Positions 8,260-17,300 of a stretch of DNA of 32,799 nt are shown one piece after another (position 1 is the first letter of the stretch; each line of letters begins with the position of its first letter). Source of the DNA: JAAZFZ01 sp035647435 (GTDB lineage: Bacteria; Bacillota; Clostridia; Oscillospirales; Acutalibacteraceae). The position numbers and the translations under genes were made by a program. The notes beneath the pieces are model-generated. The model had not been told where the DNA came from, ran no database searches, and worked only from the letters and a program-made list of their open reading frames with translations. Location of the stretch: assembly GCA_035647435.1 (NCBI GenBank), contig DASRNM010000129.1, positions 1-32,799 on the forward strand. The letters run 5' to 3'.

Positions 8260-9177
8260 TTAATCAACAACAAGCTCTTTAATTCCTGTTGCAAGCCCTG
8301 CAATAGACTGCAGCTCGCTCGGGATAATAATTTTTGTTGATTGACCGTCAGCAGCTTTTTGGAAAGCCTCAAGACTTTTAATGGTAAGATATCCTTCGCC
8401 TGGCTTTGCCTTGTTGATATAATCAATTGCTTCAGCATGAGCCTTTTGAACGGATAGGATTGCTTGAGCCTCACCCTCTGCTTCACGAATTTTAGATTCC
8501 TTAACAGCTTCAGCGTTTAAAATTGCGGCTCGTTTTTTGCCTTCTGCCTCAAGTATGTTGCTTTCTTTGTAGCCTTGAGCGATAAGGATTTTGCTTGCCT
8601 TTTCGCCCTCTGCGCGCAGAATGGACTCTCGGCGTTGACGCTCGGCTTTCATCTGTTTCTCCATAGCGTCCTGAATTTCTAATGGAGGAATAATGTTTTT
8701 AAGTTCAACTCTGTTAACTTTAATTCCCCAAGGGTCTGTAGCTTCGTCAAGAATACCTCTGATTTTTGCATTGATTGTATCTCTTGAAGTTAGTGTGCTA
8801 TCAAGTTCAAGGTCACCGATAATGTTACGAAGGGTTGTAGCGGTTAAATTTTCTATAGCTGAAAGGGGACGCTCAACACCGTAGGTGAAAAGTTTAGGGT
8901 CTGTAATCTGAAAGAAAACAACTGTATCAATTTGCATTGTAACATTGTCTTTAGTAATAACGGGTTGTGGTGGAAAGTCAACAACCTGCTCTTTCAAAGA
9001 AACTATTTTTGAAACCCTTTCAAATAGTGGGATTTTAATATGAACCCCTGTCTGCCATGTTTGGTCATATGATCCGAGTCGCTCAATCACATACGCTTTC
9101 GCTTGCGGGACAATCTTAACGTTGGCAGCTAAAATTATAACAACAAAAATAACTAAACCAATAAGAATGTACTCCAT
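8260..9177 (-). CDS. SPFH/Band 7 (stomatin/QmcA-like) membrane protein
   Basis: The 305-residue protein has an N-terminal membrane helix (about 3-19), then a Band 7 domain starting at VPQAKAYVIERLG, with the family stretch PQPVITKDNVTMQIDTVVFF near 69-88 and ERPLSAIENLTATTLRN. From about 170 to 245 it is a Glu/Ala-rich coiled coil with repeated AEGEKASKIL-like units, typical for SPFH oligomers. Such proteins form large membrane scaffolds and affect membrane microdomains or proteolysis. Its partner NfeD lies directly upstream; only 4 bases separate them, and the GGAGGAG ribosome site is inside the end of the nfeD gene. The pair is a widely conserved SPFH-NfeD module. Confidence 0.92.
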   Translation of the reverse strand: MEYILIGLVIFVVIILAANVKIVPQAKAYVIERLGSYDQTWQTGVHIKIPLFERVSKIVSLKEQVVDFPPQPVITKDNVTMQIDTVVFFQITDPKLFTYGVERPLSAIENLTATTLRNIIGDLELDSTLTSRDTINAKIRGILDEATDPWGIKVNRVELKNIIPPLEIQDAMEKQMKAERQRRESILRAEGEKASKILIAQGYKESNILEAEGKKRAAILNAEAVKESKIREAEGEAQAILSVQKAHAEAIDYINKAKPGEGYLTIKSLEAFQKAADGQSTKIIIPSELQSIAGLATGIKELVVD

Positions 9178-9181
9178 AAAA

Positions 9182-9640
9182 CTACTCCTCCATTTCTGAA
9201 TGTATATTTTTTGAAGATACCATTAGTTTGACACCTTCAATTTTCTCGATTTTTACAGATTCACCCACATCAATAATAATACCGTTTTCTGAGCGTGATG
9301 TCCATGTTGTGCCGCTGACATTCACCACTCCTTTACCGATGCTGTTATCAATTTTTTCAGTAACAACGCCTTCAGTGCCGATAAATCTATCGGCATTAGT
9401 AGGTTGAATGTTTTTTTGTAATATTTTTTTGAAAAAAGGACGAGTGAATATCAAACAAACTAATGATATAAAAGTAAAAACAACCCATTGCAGATAGATA
9501 GGAGCATTGGCTAAATTAGCAATCAGTGCGCCTAAACTGCCCAAGGCAAACCATATGGTTACAAGCTGAACGGTTGTTGCCTCGGCTATAACCAAAACAA
9601 CGAGTGACGCTATCCACAAAATCAACATTGTGTCTTTCAT
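9182..9640 (-). CDS. NfeD family membrane protein
   Basis: This is a short NfeD protein (152 residues) with three membrane segments (about 5-22, 26-44 and 49-67) and a C-terminal OB-fold domain (about 80-145) containing GTEGVVTE and GKGVVNVSGTTW. No ClpP-like protease domain is present. Short NfeD proteins act with the SPFH protein encoded next to them. I chose the ATG at 9640 because AGAGGTG lies 7 bases upstream; an in-frame ATG at 9712 would add a poorly conserved 24-residue extension and place the start almost on the transcription start. Confidence 0.87.
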   Translation of the reverse strand: MKDTMLILWIASLVVLVIAEATTVQLVTIWFALGSLGALIANLANAPIYLQWVVFTFISLVCLIFTRPFFKKILQKNIQPTNADRFIGTEGVVTEKIDNSIGKGVVNVSGTTWTSRSENGIIIDVGESVKIEKIEGVKLMVSSKNIHSEMEE

Positions 9641-9726
9641 AATTAACACCTCTTTCACACAACCATATATATGTCTGATCGAGTCAATAAAAACCGACAT
9701 AATTACAATCAAAATATACTGTTTCT

Positions 9727-9755
9727 ATTTTACCATATAGAATATGGATAATCAA
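9727..9755 (-). promoter_or_regulatory. Promoter of nfeD-SPFH with a spacer palindrome
   Basis: Read on the minus strand, TTGATT (9755-9750) and TAAAAT (9732-9727) are exactly 17 bases apart, and TGG before the -10 gives an extended -10. The spacer contains the perfect inverted repeat CCATAT-AGA-ATATGG (9733-9747). The promoter lies just beyond the end of the DUF4363 gene, so nfeD and SPFH can be expressed apart from DUF421-DUF4363. Confidence 0.65.
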
Positions 9756-9762
9756 TCACTGA

Positions 9763-10140
9763 CTAAAATATATTTCCCCAGCTGGGCACAAGCGTATCCT
9801 TTATATGCTCAAGATAAAGTATGCTTGTTGTGCAAGCCTCTTTGTATTTTTCAACATCTTCATTGAGTGCATGCTCTTGAAGGCTCAAAAGTTTTATTTC
9901 AAGCCCCAACAGCTCTTCATGAGCAATTAATATGTGCATTATTACACTAGTATTGTCCCAAAGTTTTTCTATTTCTTTTGTTTTTTCGACTAAATTTTCA
10001 CTGTTATCTTCTGCCATCACAAGCACACTTTCAAGGTTTTGAATTAAGTGGTCTGTATGATAAGTCATAACGTAAAAACATAGGAACGATATCCCAAGAG
10101 CAACAACAAGAAGTGTAATAGCAATATGCAACCTGTTCAT
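9763..10140 (-). CDS. DUF4363 family protein
   Basis: The 125-residue protein has one N-terminal membrane helix (about 7-26) and a helical remainder (Glu/Leu-rich, about 30-117) that would face outward; it fits DUF4363 in length and layout. No function is established. Its ATG overlaps the TGA of the DUF421 gene in the four bases ATGA (10140-10137), so translation is probably coupled. Small DUF4363 proteins are commonly found next to DUF421 (YetF-type) proteins in clostridia, which suggests they form a membrane complex; that is inference. Confidence 0.72.
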   Translation of the reverse strand: MNRLHIAITLLVVALGISFLCFYVMTYHTDHLIQNLESVLVMAEDNSENLVEKTKEIEKLWDNTSVIMHILIAHEELLGLEIKLLSLQEHALNEDVEKYKEACTTSILYLEHIKDTLVPSWGNIF

Positions 10141-10817
10141 TTTTCGCTATTCTCCTTTTTGATTATATTTATCTGTTCGCTTTTGTCGACTGTCATTAAA
10201 AGTATTTCCTTAAGATTCGATTTTTGTTTTTTTAAGATTGAATTAAATTTATCCATTGTCAGATTGCACTCTGAAAAATTATCGTTAATTATCCTCCCAT
10301 CGCAAACAACAACACAGGGCATTCCGTTGTCTTCAACATTTAGATTCAACTTCTGTACTGTAACAGTCCGTTTTTCAGGTTTTAACATAACATTTATTTT
10401 TCCGTTAGTTTCAACAATGGCATATTCAACTTCATCTATATCAAAAACGCTTTGCTCACGTAAGGACTCAAGCAAGTCATCAACTGTCAGCCTTAGCAGT
10501 TTCAATTGTTTTTGGTCTATATTTCCGTTTCTCACAACTATAATTGATTTTCCATGCATCAAATATCTATAACGAACTGATTTTAAGCTTATAACAGAGT
10601 TGATTATTTCAAAGGAAACCAATAGCATTACAGCAACTATTGATGTCAATATCGGTTGGCTAGTGTCTTGAATAGGCAATGCAGCTATTTCCGAAAGCAA
10701 AATTGTTATAACAAGCTCGGTCGGCTGCATTTCACCGATTTGTCGTTTACCCATTAACCGTACGGAAACTATGACAACAATATAAATTATTAAAACTCTG
10801 ATTATTGTTACAAACAC
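10137..10817 (-). CDS. DUF421 (YetF-type) membrane protein
   Basis: Three membrane segments (about 2-20, 32-50 and 54-72) are followed by two soluble YetF-type lobes. Recognisable family stretches are RLMGKRQIGEMQPTELV near 20-36, LRLTVDDLLESLREQ near 109-123 and FDIDEVEYAIVETNGKINV near 125-143. Family members in Bacillus (YetF, YdfR, YkjA) are membrane proteins, some found in spores, without a known biochemical activity. I chose GTG at 10817: GGGAG lies 8 bases upstream and the N-terminus then fits the family; ATG at 10832 would add five residues with only a weak, distant ribosome site. The predicted length is 227 residues. It overlaps the DUF4363 gene by 4 bases. Confidence 0.8.
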   Translation of the reverse strand: MFVTIIRVLIIYIVVIVSVRLMGKRQIGEMQPTELVITILLSEIAALPIQDTSQPILTSIVAVMLLVSFEIINSVISLKSVRYRYLMHGKSIIVVRNGNIDQKQLKLLRLTVDDLLESLREQSVFDIDEVEYAIVETNGKINVMLKPEKRTVTVQKLNLNVEDNGMPCVVVCDGRIINDNFSECNLTMDKFNSILKKQKSNLKEILLMTVDKSEQINIIKKENSEK

Positions 10818-10848
10818 ATTAAAAGCTCCCATCAAATTCGTATTTGCC

Positions 10849-10877
10849 TTGATTTATAGAAATTATTAAGATATAAT
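10849..10877 (+). promoter_or_regulatory. SigA-type promoter for the ROK-SIS-GH2-addBA unit
   Basis: TTGATT (10849-10854), 17 bases, TATAAT (10872-10877). Transcription would begin near 10884 and leave a leader of about 87 bases before the ROK start codon. No other strong promoter is visible before 21290, so it may also serve addB and addA. Confidence 0.7.
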
Positions 10878-10896
10878 CTCATAAGATCCGGTACAA
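10868..10896 (-). promoter_or_regulatory. Possible weak promoter for DUF421-DUF4363
   Basis: On the minus strand, TTGTAC (10896-10891) and TATCTT (10873-10868) are 17 bases apart. Both boxes are poor matches. The -10 overlaps that of the divergent promoter for the ROK gene, so the two would compete if both are used. Confidence 0.28.
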
Positions 10897-10942
10897 CTAT
10901 TTTGCTACATTTTTAAGCATTTAGTTAATTAAAAAATTATTT

Positions 10943-10956
10943 TAAAATCGTTTGCA
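10943..10956 (+). promoter_or_regulatory. Possible cre-like site in the ROK leader
   Basis: TAAAATCGTTTGCA matches the CcpA site TGWAANCGNTNWCA at all but two fixed positions. It lies about 60 bases downstream of the predicted transcription start and next to the ribosome site, where CcpA could act as a roadblock. A/T-rich leaders produce such matches by chance, so confidence is low. Confidence 0.22.
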
Positions 10957-10970
10957 AAGGATGATAATTT

Positions 10971-11960
10971 ATGCGAAAATATTCCCTAGGGCTAGATATA
11001 GGAGGCACTAAATGTGCCGTTGTGCTCGGGTTAGGCGAAATACCAAAAGATAATATTGATAAATTTATTGTTGATAAAGAAATGTTTATGACAAATCAAC
11101 CCAGAGGGTGGAAACCTGTTATAAATGACTTCTTTAACAGCATTGATAGTATATTAAGCAGAAACAACATCGATCATAAAATGCTCGTCAGTATCGGTAT
11201 CAGTTGCGGTGGTCCGCTTGACAGCAAAGAGGGCGTTATAAAATGCCCCCCCAATCTTCCAAATTGGGACAATGTTCCCATATGTTCAATTTTCGAAGAA
11301 AGATACAATGTCAAGGTTAACCTTCAAAATGATGCAAATGCTTGTGCTGTTGCTGAATGGAAGTTCGGCGCAGGAAAGGGCAAGAAAAACCTTATTTTCC
11401 TAACTTTTGGCACAGGAATGGGAGCAGGGTTGATACTTGACGGCAAGCTTTACAGCGGCACAAATGATATGGCGGGTGAAGTCGGTCATATCAGATTAGA
11501 AAAGAATGGTCCGATTGGTTACGGAAAAGGAGGCTCTTTTGAAGGGTTTTGCAGCGGCGGAGGAATTGCAAGACTTTCTAAAATTATGCTTGATCAACAT
11601 GTGTCAAAGGGCAAAACTTCGGTACTTTCAAGTTTAGCCTCACAGGCAGAAGGTTTGACGGCAAAAAATGTTGCAATGTCAGCAAAAGACGGTGATTGGC
11701 TCGCTTGTGAAGTGTATAAAACTTGTGGAGAAATGCTTGGCCGCGGTTTAGCTGTTTTAGTTGATATACTAAACCCCGAAACTATTATTATCGGCAGTAT
11801 ATATGAACGCTCTGGTGACTTATTGAAAGATTCAATGTATAAATCATTAAGAAAGGAAGCATTAAGCAATTCTCTCGAATGCTGTACAATAGTGCCTAGC
11901 GCACTTAAAGACTCAATTGGTGATTTTGCGGCGTTGGGAGTTGCGTTTATTGATGAATAA
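10971..11960 (+). CDS. ROK family sugar kinase
   Basis: The 329-residue protein has the N-terminal phosphate-binding motif LGLDIGGTKCAVVLG (6-20), the catalytic Asp in QNDANACAVAE (D121), and the second phosphate loop TFGTGMGAG (145-153). H173 in GEVGHIRL, a zinc ligand in the family, is kept, but the usual CxCGxxGC cysteine motif is replaced by GYGKGGSFEGFCSGGG at 183-198. ROK kinases phosphorylate glucose, N-acetylmannosamine, fructose and other sugars, so the substrate is open. No helix-turn-helix is present, so it is an enzyme rather than a repressor. AAAGG lies 10 bases before the ATG. A SIS isomerase begins 2 bases after its stop, which suggests a shared sugar-phosphate pathway. Confidence 0.85.
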   Translation: MRKYSLGLDIGGTKCAVVLGLGEIPKDNIDKFIVDKEMFMTNQPRGWKPVINDFFNSIDSILSRNNIDHKMLVSIGISCGGPLDSKEGVIKCPPNLPNWDNVPICSIFEERYNVKVNLQNDANACAVAEWKFGAGKGKKNLIFLTFGTGMGAGLILDGKLYSGTNDMAGEVGHIRLEKNGPIGYGKGGSFEGFCSGGGIARLSKIMLDQHVSKGKTSVLSSLASQAEGLTAKNVAMSAKDGDWLACEVYKTCGEMLGRGLAVLVDILNPETIIIGSIYERSGDLLKDSMYKSLRKEALSNSLECCTIVPSALKDSIGDFAALGVAFIDE

Positions 11961-11962
11961 TT

Positions 11963-12613
11963 ATGAATAGTGATGTTAAGCAAATTTTATCGGAATTGAT
12001 TGAGAGATATCCAGTTTTAAAAAGAGAAGAACAGAACATTATTGATGCATTTGAGCTTATTTGTGATTCATATGACAATTCAGGCAAGGTTTTAGTTTGT
12101 GGAAACGGCGGCAGTGCTGCTGATAGTGAGCATATTGTCGGTGAGCTTATGAAAGGCTTTTTATCAAAAAGAGAGCTAAATGATAATGAAAAAAAGATGT
12201 TTGAAGGCATTGAAAATGCAGATTATATAACCGCAAATCTTCAAGGTTCTATGCCTGCCATAAGCTTGACGAGTCAAACCTCACTTTTAACCGCCTTTTC
12301 AAATGATGTTGCGCCTGATATGATTTTTGCTCAACAGGTATGGGGATATTCAAAAAACACTCTTGATTCCTTAATTGCGTTGAGCACTTCGGGCAATTCA
12401 AAAAATGTTGTCAATGCTGTTAAGGTCGCAAGTGCGTTAGGAATAAACAGCATTGGAATAACAGGCAACAGTGAAAGCGAATTGTCACGACTTTGCACAG
12501 CTTGTGTTCTTATACCCGAAACCGAGACTTTTAAAGTTCAGGAAATAACTCTGCCTATTTACCACGCAATTTGTGCAATGATTGAAAAAACATATTTTAA
12601 CAAAGGAGTTTAA
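11963..12613 (+). CDS. GmhA-like SIS domain sugar-phosphate isomerase
   Basis: The 216-residue protein matches phosphoheptose isomerase: CGNGGSAADSEH at 47-57 and ALSTSGNSKNVV at 139-150. Active-site residues have the same spacing as in E. coli GmhA: H57/E61 (H61/E65 in E. coli) and Q193/H201 (Q172/H180). The Q and H residues lie in VQEITLPIYH. GmhA interconverts sedoheptulose 7-phosphate and D-glycero-D-manno-heptose 7-phosphate. A Gram-positive core genome without other heptose genes in view makes another ketose/aldose phosphate possible. The ribosome site is weak; the 2-base gap to the ROK stop suggests coupling. Confidence 0.82.
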   Translation: MNSDVKQILSELIERYPVLKREEQNIIDAFELICDSYDNSGKVLVCGNGGSAADSEHIVGELMKGFLSKRELNDNEKKMFEGIENADYITANLQGSMPAISLTSQTSLLTAFSNDVAPDMIFAQQVWGYSKNTLDSLIALSTSGNSKNVVNAVKVASALGINSIGITGNSESELSRLCTACVLIPETETFKVQEITLPIYHAICAMIEKTYFNKGV

Positions 12614-12615
12614 AA

Positions 12616-14334
12616 GTGAAAGATGTAAACAATCAGCCCCGTCCCGAATTTCCAAACCCCCAGTTTGAGAGAAAAAATTGGCTAAATCTTAACGGAGAAT
12701 GGGAGTTTGAGATAGATAACGCCGTCAGCGGTGTTGATAGGAAATTGTTCAATGCTCAAAAGCTAAATGATAAGATTGTTGTGCCTTTTTGCCCCGAAAG
12801 TGAACTTTCAGGGGTTAAAAATGTTGATTTTATGAATGCGGTTTGGTACAGAAAAGTTGTTGATTTATCTGATTATAATTTAAAAAACAATGTTTTTATT
12901 CATTTTGGTGCGGTTGATTATAAATCAACAGTTTACGTTAATGGTAAATATGTCGGTGAGCATATTGGTGGCTATTCATCATTTTCGTTTAACATAACAA
13001 GCCATCTGAATGTTGGCGAAAATGTAATAATCGTTAACGCTCAAGATGATGTCAGAAGCCCATTGGTACCCAGAGGCAAACAGAGTGAAAAGTATTATTC
13101 TCACCAATGCGATTACACAAGAACAACGGGCATATGGCAAACAGTTTGGTTGGAGTTTGTTCCAAAATCATATATAAAATCTTTCAAATTAAATACTGAT
13201 ATACATAATTCAACCCTTGAAATACAAGCTGTTTGTGAGGGTGATGGCGAATTTGAAGCTAAAACATTTTTTGAGGGTAGAATGACAGGCAGTTTAAAAA
13301 AGAAAACATGTGGCGGTTTTTTGAGTTTGTCAATCCCTCTCTCAGAAACTCATTTGTGGGAGGTTGGCAAAGGCAACCTTTATGACTTGGAGTTGAGCTT
13401 TGATGAAGATGAAGTTTTGAGTTATTTTGGGCTTAGAGATGTAAGACTTGACGGATATAAATTCCTAATTAATGAAAAACCAGTTTTCCAAAGACTTGTA
13501 TTAGACCAAGGTTTTTATAAGAAGGGTATTTATACTGCACCCACCGAAGAAGACTTGATAAATGATATAAAAATATCTGCAAATGCTGGCTTTAACGGTG
13601 CGAGACTACACGAAAAGGTTTTTGAGCCCCGATTTCTTTATCATTGTGACAGGCTCGGATATATTGTTTGGGGCGAATATGCGAATTGGGGTGTAGATTA
13701 TTCTAACCCCTCTGCTTTAGCTCAAATATTGCCTGAATGGTGTGAAGTGGTTGAGCGTGATTTTAATCACCCGTCAATTATTGGTTGGTGTCCTTTTAAC
13801 GAAACATGGGATTATGATGGAAGAAAACAAAATGACGATTTGTTGAAAATAGTTTATGAAACAACAAAAAGACTTGACCCTACAAGACCATGTATTGACA
13901 CGAGCGGAAACTTTCATGTAGTAACCGATATATTTGATGTGCATGATTATGAGCAAGACCCTAAGATTTTTAAAGAGAACTATGATAAGTTTTCAGGTGA
14001 TAATCCTCAATTTGTCGACAGGCATGATAAAAGACAAATTTATAACAATGAGCCTATGTTTGTGAGTGAATACGGCGGAATTAAATGGTCTAAGGAGACT
14101 GAAAATGCTTGGGGTTACGGTAATTCACCAAAAACCGAAGAGGAGTTTTTTGCAAGATATAAAGGCCTGACAGATGTTTTGATTGACAATGAAAAAATGT
14201 TTGGTTTTTGTTATACGCAGCTTTACGACATTGAGCAGGAGCAAAATGGGCTTTATACTTATGACAGAAAGCCTAAGTTTGATATGGAATTCTTCAAGAC
14301 AGTCAACACTCGTAAGGCTGCAATAGAAAAATAG
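12616..14334 (+). CDS. Cytoplasmic glycoside hydrolase family 2 enzyme
   Basis: The 572-residue protein has the three GH2 parts: a jelly-roll sugar-binding domain (about 20-182, with AVWYRK and VYVNGKYVGEHIGGY), an immunoglobulin-like domain (about 183-275) and a TIM barrel (about 276-565). E396 in PFNETWD is the expected acid/base and E485 in FVSEYGG the nucleophile. No signal peptide is present, so it acts on short imported oligosaccharides. GH2 covers beta-galactosidase, beta-glucuronidase and beta-mannosidase activities, and I cannot pick one. GTG is the start, with AAGGAG 7 bases upstream; the gene begins 2 bases after the SIS stop. ROK, SIS and GH2 form one unit: cleavage, phosphorylation and isomerisation of a released sugar is the natural inference. 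Confidence 0.87.
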   Translation: MKDVNNQPRPEFPNPQFERKNWLNLNGEWEFEIDNAVSGVDRKLFNAQKLNDKIVVPFCPESELSGVKNVDFMNAVWYRKVVDLSDYNLKNNVFIHFGAVDYKSTVYVNGKYVGEHIGGYSSFSFNITSHLNVGENVIIVNAQDDVRSPLVPRGKQSEKYYSHQCDYTRTTGIWQTVWLEFVPKSYIKSFKLNTDIHNSTLEIQAVCEGDGEFEAKTFFEGRMTGSLKKKTCGGFLSLSIPLSETHLWEVGKGNLYDLELSFDEDEVLSYFGLRDVRLDGYKFLINEKPVFQRLVLDQGFYKKGIYTAPTEEDLINDIKISANAGFNGARLHEKVFEPRFLYHCDRLGYIVWGEYANWGVDYSNPSALAQILPEWCEVVERDFNHPSIIGWCPFNETWDYDGRKQNDDLLKIVYETTKRLDPTRPCIDTSGNFHVVTDIFDVHDYEQDPKIFKENYDKFSGDNPQFVDRHDKRQIYNNEPMFVSEYGGIKWSKETENAWGYGNSPKTEEEFFARYKGLTDVLIDNEKMFGFCYTQLYDIEQEQNGLYTYDRKPKFDMEFFKTVNTRKAAIEK

Positions 14335-14348
14335 ATAGAGATGATTAA

Positions 14349-17300
14349 ATGCTTCATTTAATTCTTGGCAGAGTCGGCGCTGGTAAAACAACGCATGTTC
14401 ATAATTTAATAAAAGACTATATAAACATCGGGGACAAGGGTTTAACTTTGATTGTACCCGAGCAGTTCTCTTTTGCCACAGAGCGTGCAATGCTTGAAAA
14501 GCTTGGCCCACAGGGCGCAGACAAGGTTGATGTTCTAAGCTTCACCCGGCTTGCGGACAGTGTTTTTAGGGAGTACGGAGGCAAAAGCAAGAAACATATT
14601 TCAGAAGGCGGAAAAGCAATACTTATGAATCTTGCGCTTGATGGGATTAATGACAAGCTTGAGCTTTATCACAACCATTCGCAAAAACCTGCTTTTACAA
14701 AAGAGATTTTAAAAACAATTCATGAGCTAAAGCAAAGTGCTGTTTCGCATGAAAAGATTTTTGATGCTGTAGCAAACACAGACAATAAGACTTTGAAAAC
14801 AAAAATGAATGATATAGCATTGATTATGTCCGCTTATGATGCCATTAAAAAACAAGAAAACATTGACGATGGCGATTCACTTGATGACCTTTATGATACG
14901 TTGAGCAAAAAACTATACTTTAAAGATAAAATCGTTATTATTGACAGTTTTAGGGGCTTTACTCAACAGGAATTGAAAATCATAGAAAGGATACTTATTC
15001 AATCTAAAGTAACGTATGTAACACTTTGCATGGATGAATTGTATCCTTTAAGTTCGGATGCCGGGATTTTTACTCATGTCAAAAAAACTGCAATAAGTTT
15101 ATTAAACTCGGCAAAAAAACATAATGTTAGAATTGCAAAACCGCTAAACCTTTCTGGTGTCAGCAAATTTTGCAATTTTCCTCCGAAATTTTCAAGGTAT
15201 GAAAATAAAGCACTGAAAGCTCTTGAAGCAGGTTTTTATGACCCGTCAGCAAAAATATTCGAACAACAAACAGATGATATTACGCTTTGTGCAGCAACCG
15301 AAATTGCAACAGAATGCTCATTTGTAGCGTCGACAATAAAACGATTTATGCGCGAAAATAATTTAAGGTGCAGTGATATAGCGATTATTGCGAGAAATGC
15401 AACCAGCTATGAAATACCTTTGAAATCTGCGTTAAAAAAGTGTGAAATCCCCGTTTTTGAGGATAAGAGGCAGCCTATAATCACACAGCCCTTGATAAAA
15501 TTTATTATGTCTGCACTCGATGTTGCAACGGGCAGGTTTTCAACAGAAACTATTTTTACATATTTAAAAACAGGCTTAACTGACATTTCTCAAGAGGAAG
15601 TATCAGAGCTTGAAAACTATTGTATCCTTTGGCAAATTGATACAAAAAAATGGCTAAAAGAATGGACAATGAACCCTCAAGGCTACGGCTATGAAATGAC
15701 AAATAAAGATTTTAAAACAGTAGCTAATTTAAATTCATTGAGATCAAGGGTTGTTGAACCGTTAGCAGAGTTTAAAAGAAAACTTTCTGATATCAATGGC
15801 TTGAGTGGTGCGAGAGCAGTATATGAGTTTTTAGATGATATTGGAGCTTCTCAAAGGTTAAAAGAGCTTGCTATCAGCCTTGAAGATTCAGGGGAGTCGG
15901 CACTTGCACTCGAACAAGAACGAATTTGGGATTTGGTAATGGATATTCTTGATGAAGTAGCTCAAATTATGGGTGGTATAAAAGTTTCACCTTCAAGATT
16001 TTTTGAGTTGTTTAGTCTAATGGTTGAATCACAAACACTCGGCAATATTCCTCAGGGCTTAGATGAAATTACAATAGGTTCTGCTGAAAGAATAAGAATA
16101 TCTTCGCCGAAAATTGTGTTTGTAGTAGGCGTTAATGAGGGAGTATTTCCGCCAGACCCCACATCGGTAGGTCTTATAAATGACTTCGAAAGAAAAGAAA
16201 TCAGAGATCTTGGGCTTTCTGTAAATGAAACATATGAAGCAAAAATATATGAGGAGCGTTTTATAGCATATTCGGCTTTTTGCTGTTCCTCTCAAAAACT
16301 TTTTGTAACATATACGTTGAAAAGCACTTCAGGCGAAGAGTTAGTACCATCAGAGCTAGTTCACATGATTAAACATCAATTCCCGGAATGTGTAAAGATT
16401 TATACGGATTTGATTGACAAATTGTATTTTGTCGAGGGCGTAAGGCCTGCATTCGAGCTTGCCTGTTTGCAAAGCCGTGACGCAGATGAAGTTTACGAAA
16501 CCTTAAAATGCTTTTTTAAAAACAGAGAAGATTATTCGGATAAAATGAAAGCACTCGAAAGAATTGTTGATAAGAATAATTTTGAAATAGCCGATAAAAA
16601 CATTGCTAAAGAACTGTTTAGCAAAAATCTATATATTTCTGCATCTAAAGCGGAGGTTTATTATAATTGTCCGTTCAATTATTTTTGTAAATACGGCTTG
16701 TTTGCAAAGCCTCGAAAAGCGGCAGAATTTGACCCAATGCAAAAGGGCACTGTTACTCATCTTGTTCTTCAATCTGTGCTTGAAAAGTACACTATTGAGC
16801 AGATTCAAGACTTTAATAATGAACAAAGAACAACTGTGATTAAAGAAATTCTTGATGATTACCTTGAAAAAAAATTAGGTGGTTCAGACAAACCAGGCAG
16901 ATTTGAATATTTGTATAATAGACTTGTTAAAATCCTGTGCGAGGTGCTCGATAGACTAATTGCGGAGTTTACATACAGTGATTTTAAGCCTGTTGACTTT
17001 GAACTTGAAATCGACAATGATGGAAATATAATGCCCTATGAAATTGACTTGGGCAACGGTGAGACTTTAAAAATTAAAGGCTCTATTGACCGTGTAGATA
17101 AAATGGAAATAGACGATAAATCATACATAAGAATTGTTGACTATAAAGGCACGGGTAAAGACTTCAATTTGTATGAGGTTTTATCGGGCATCAATATGCA
17201 AATGTTAATTTATCTTTTTGCGCTCTGGCAGAACGGGAATGATTATTACGGCAATGTTGTTCCATCAGGAGTTTTGTATATGCCGAGCAATGCGCCTGTG

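Noticed and set aside
8040..8486. 148-codon open frame on the minus strand
   Set aside because: It is out of frame with the SPFH gene, runs across its end, the terminator and into the end of the convergent PBP gene, and has no recognisable domain or ribosome site.
10126..10572. 148-codon open frame on the plus strand opposite DUF421
   Set aside because: It is antisense to a well-conserved membrane protein and is Phe/Ser/Thr-rich with no recognisable domain.
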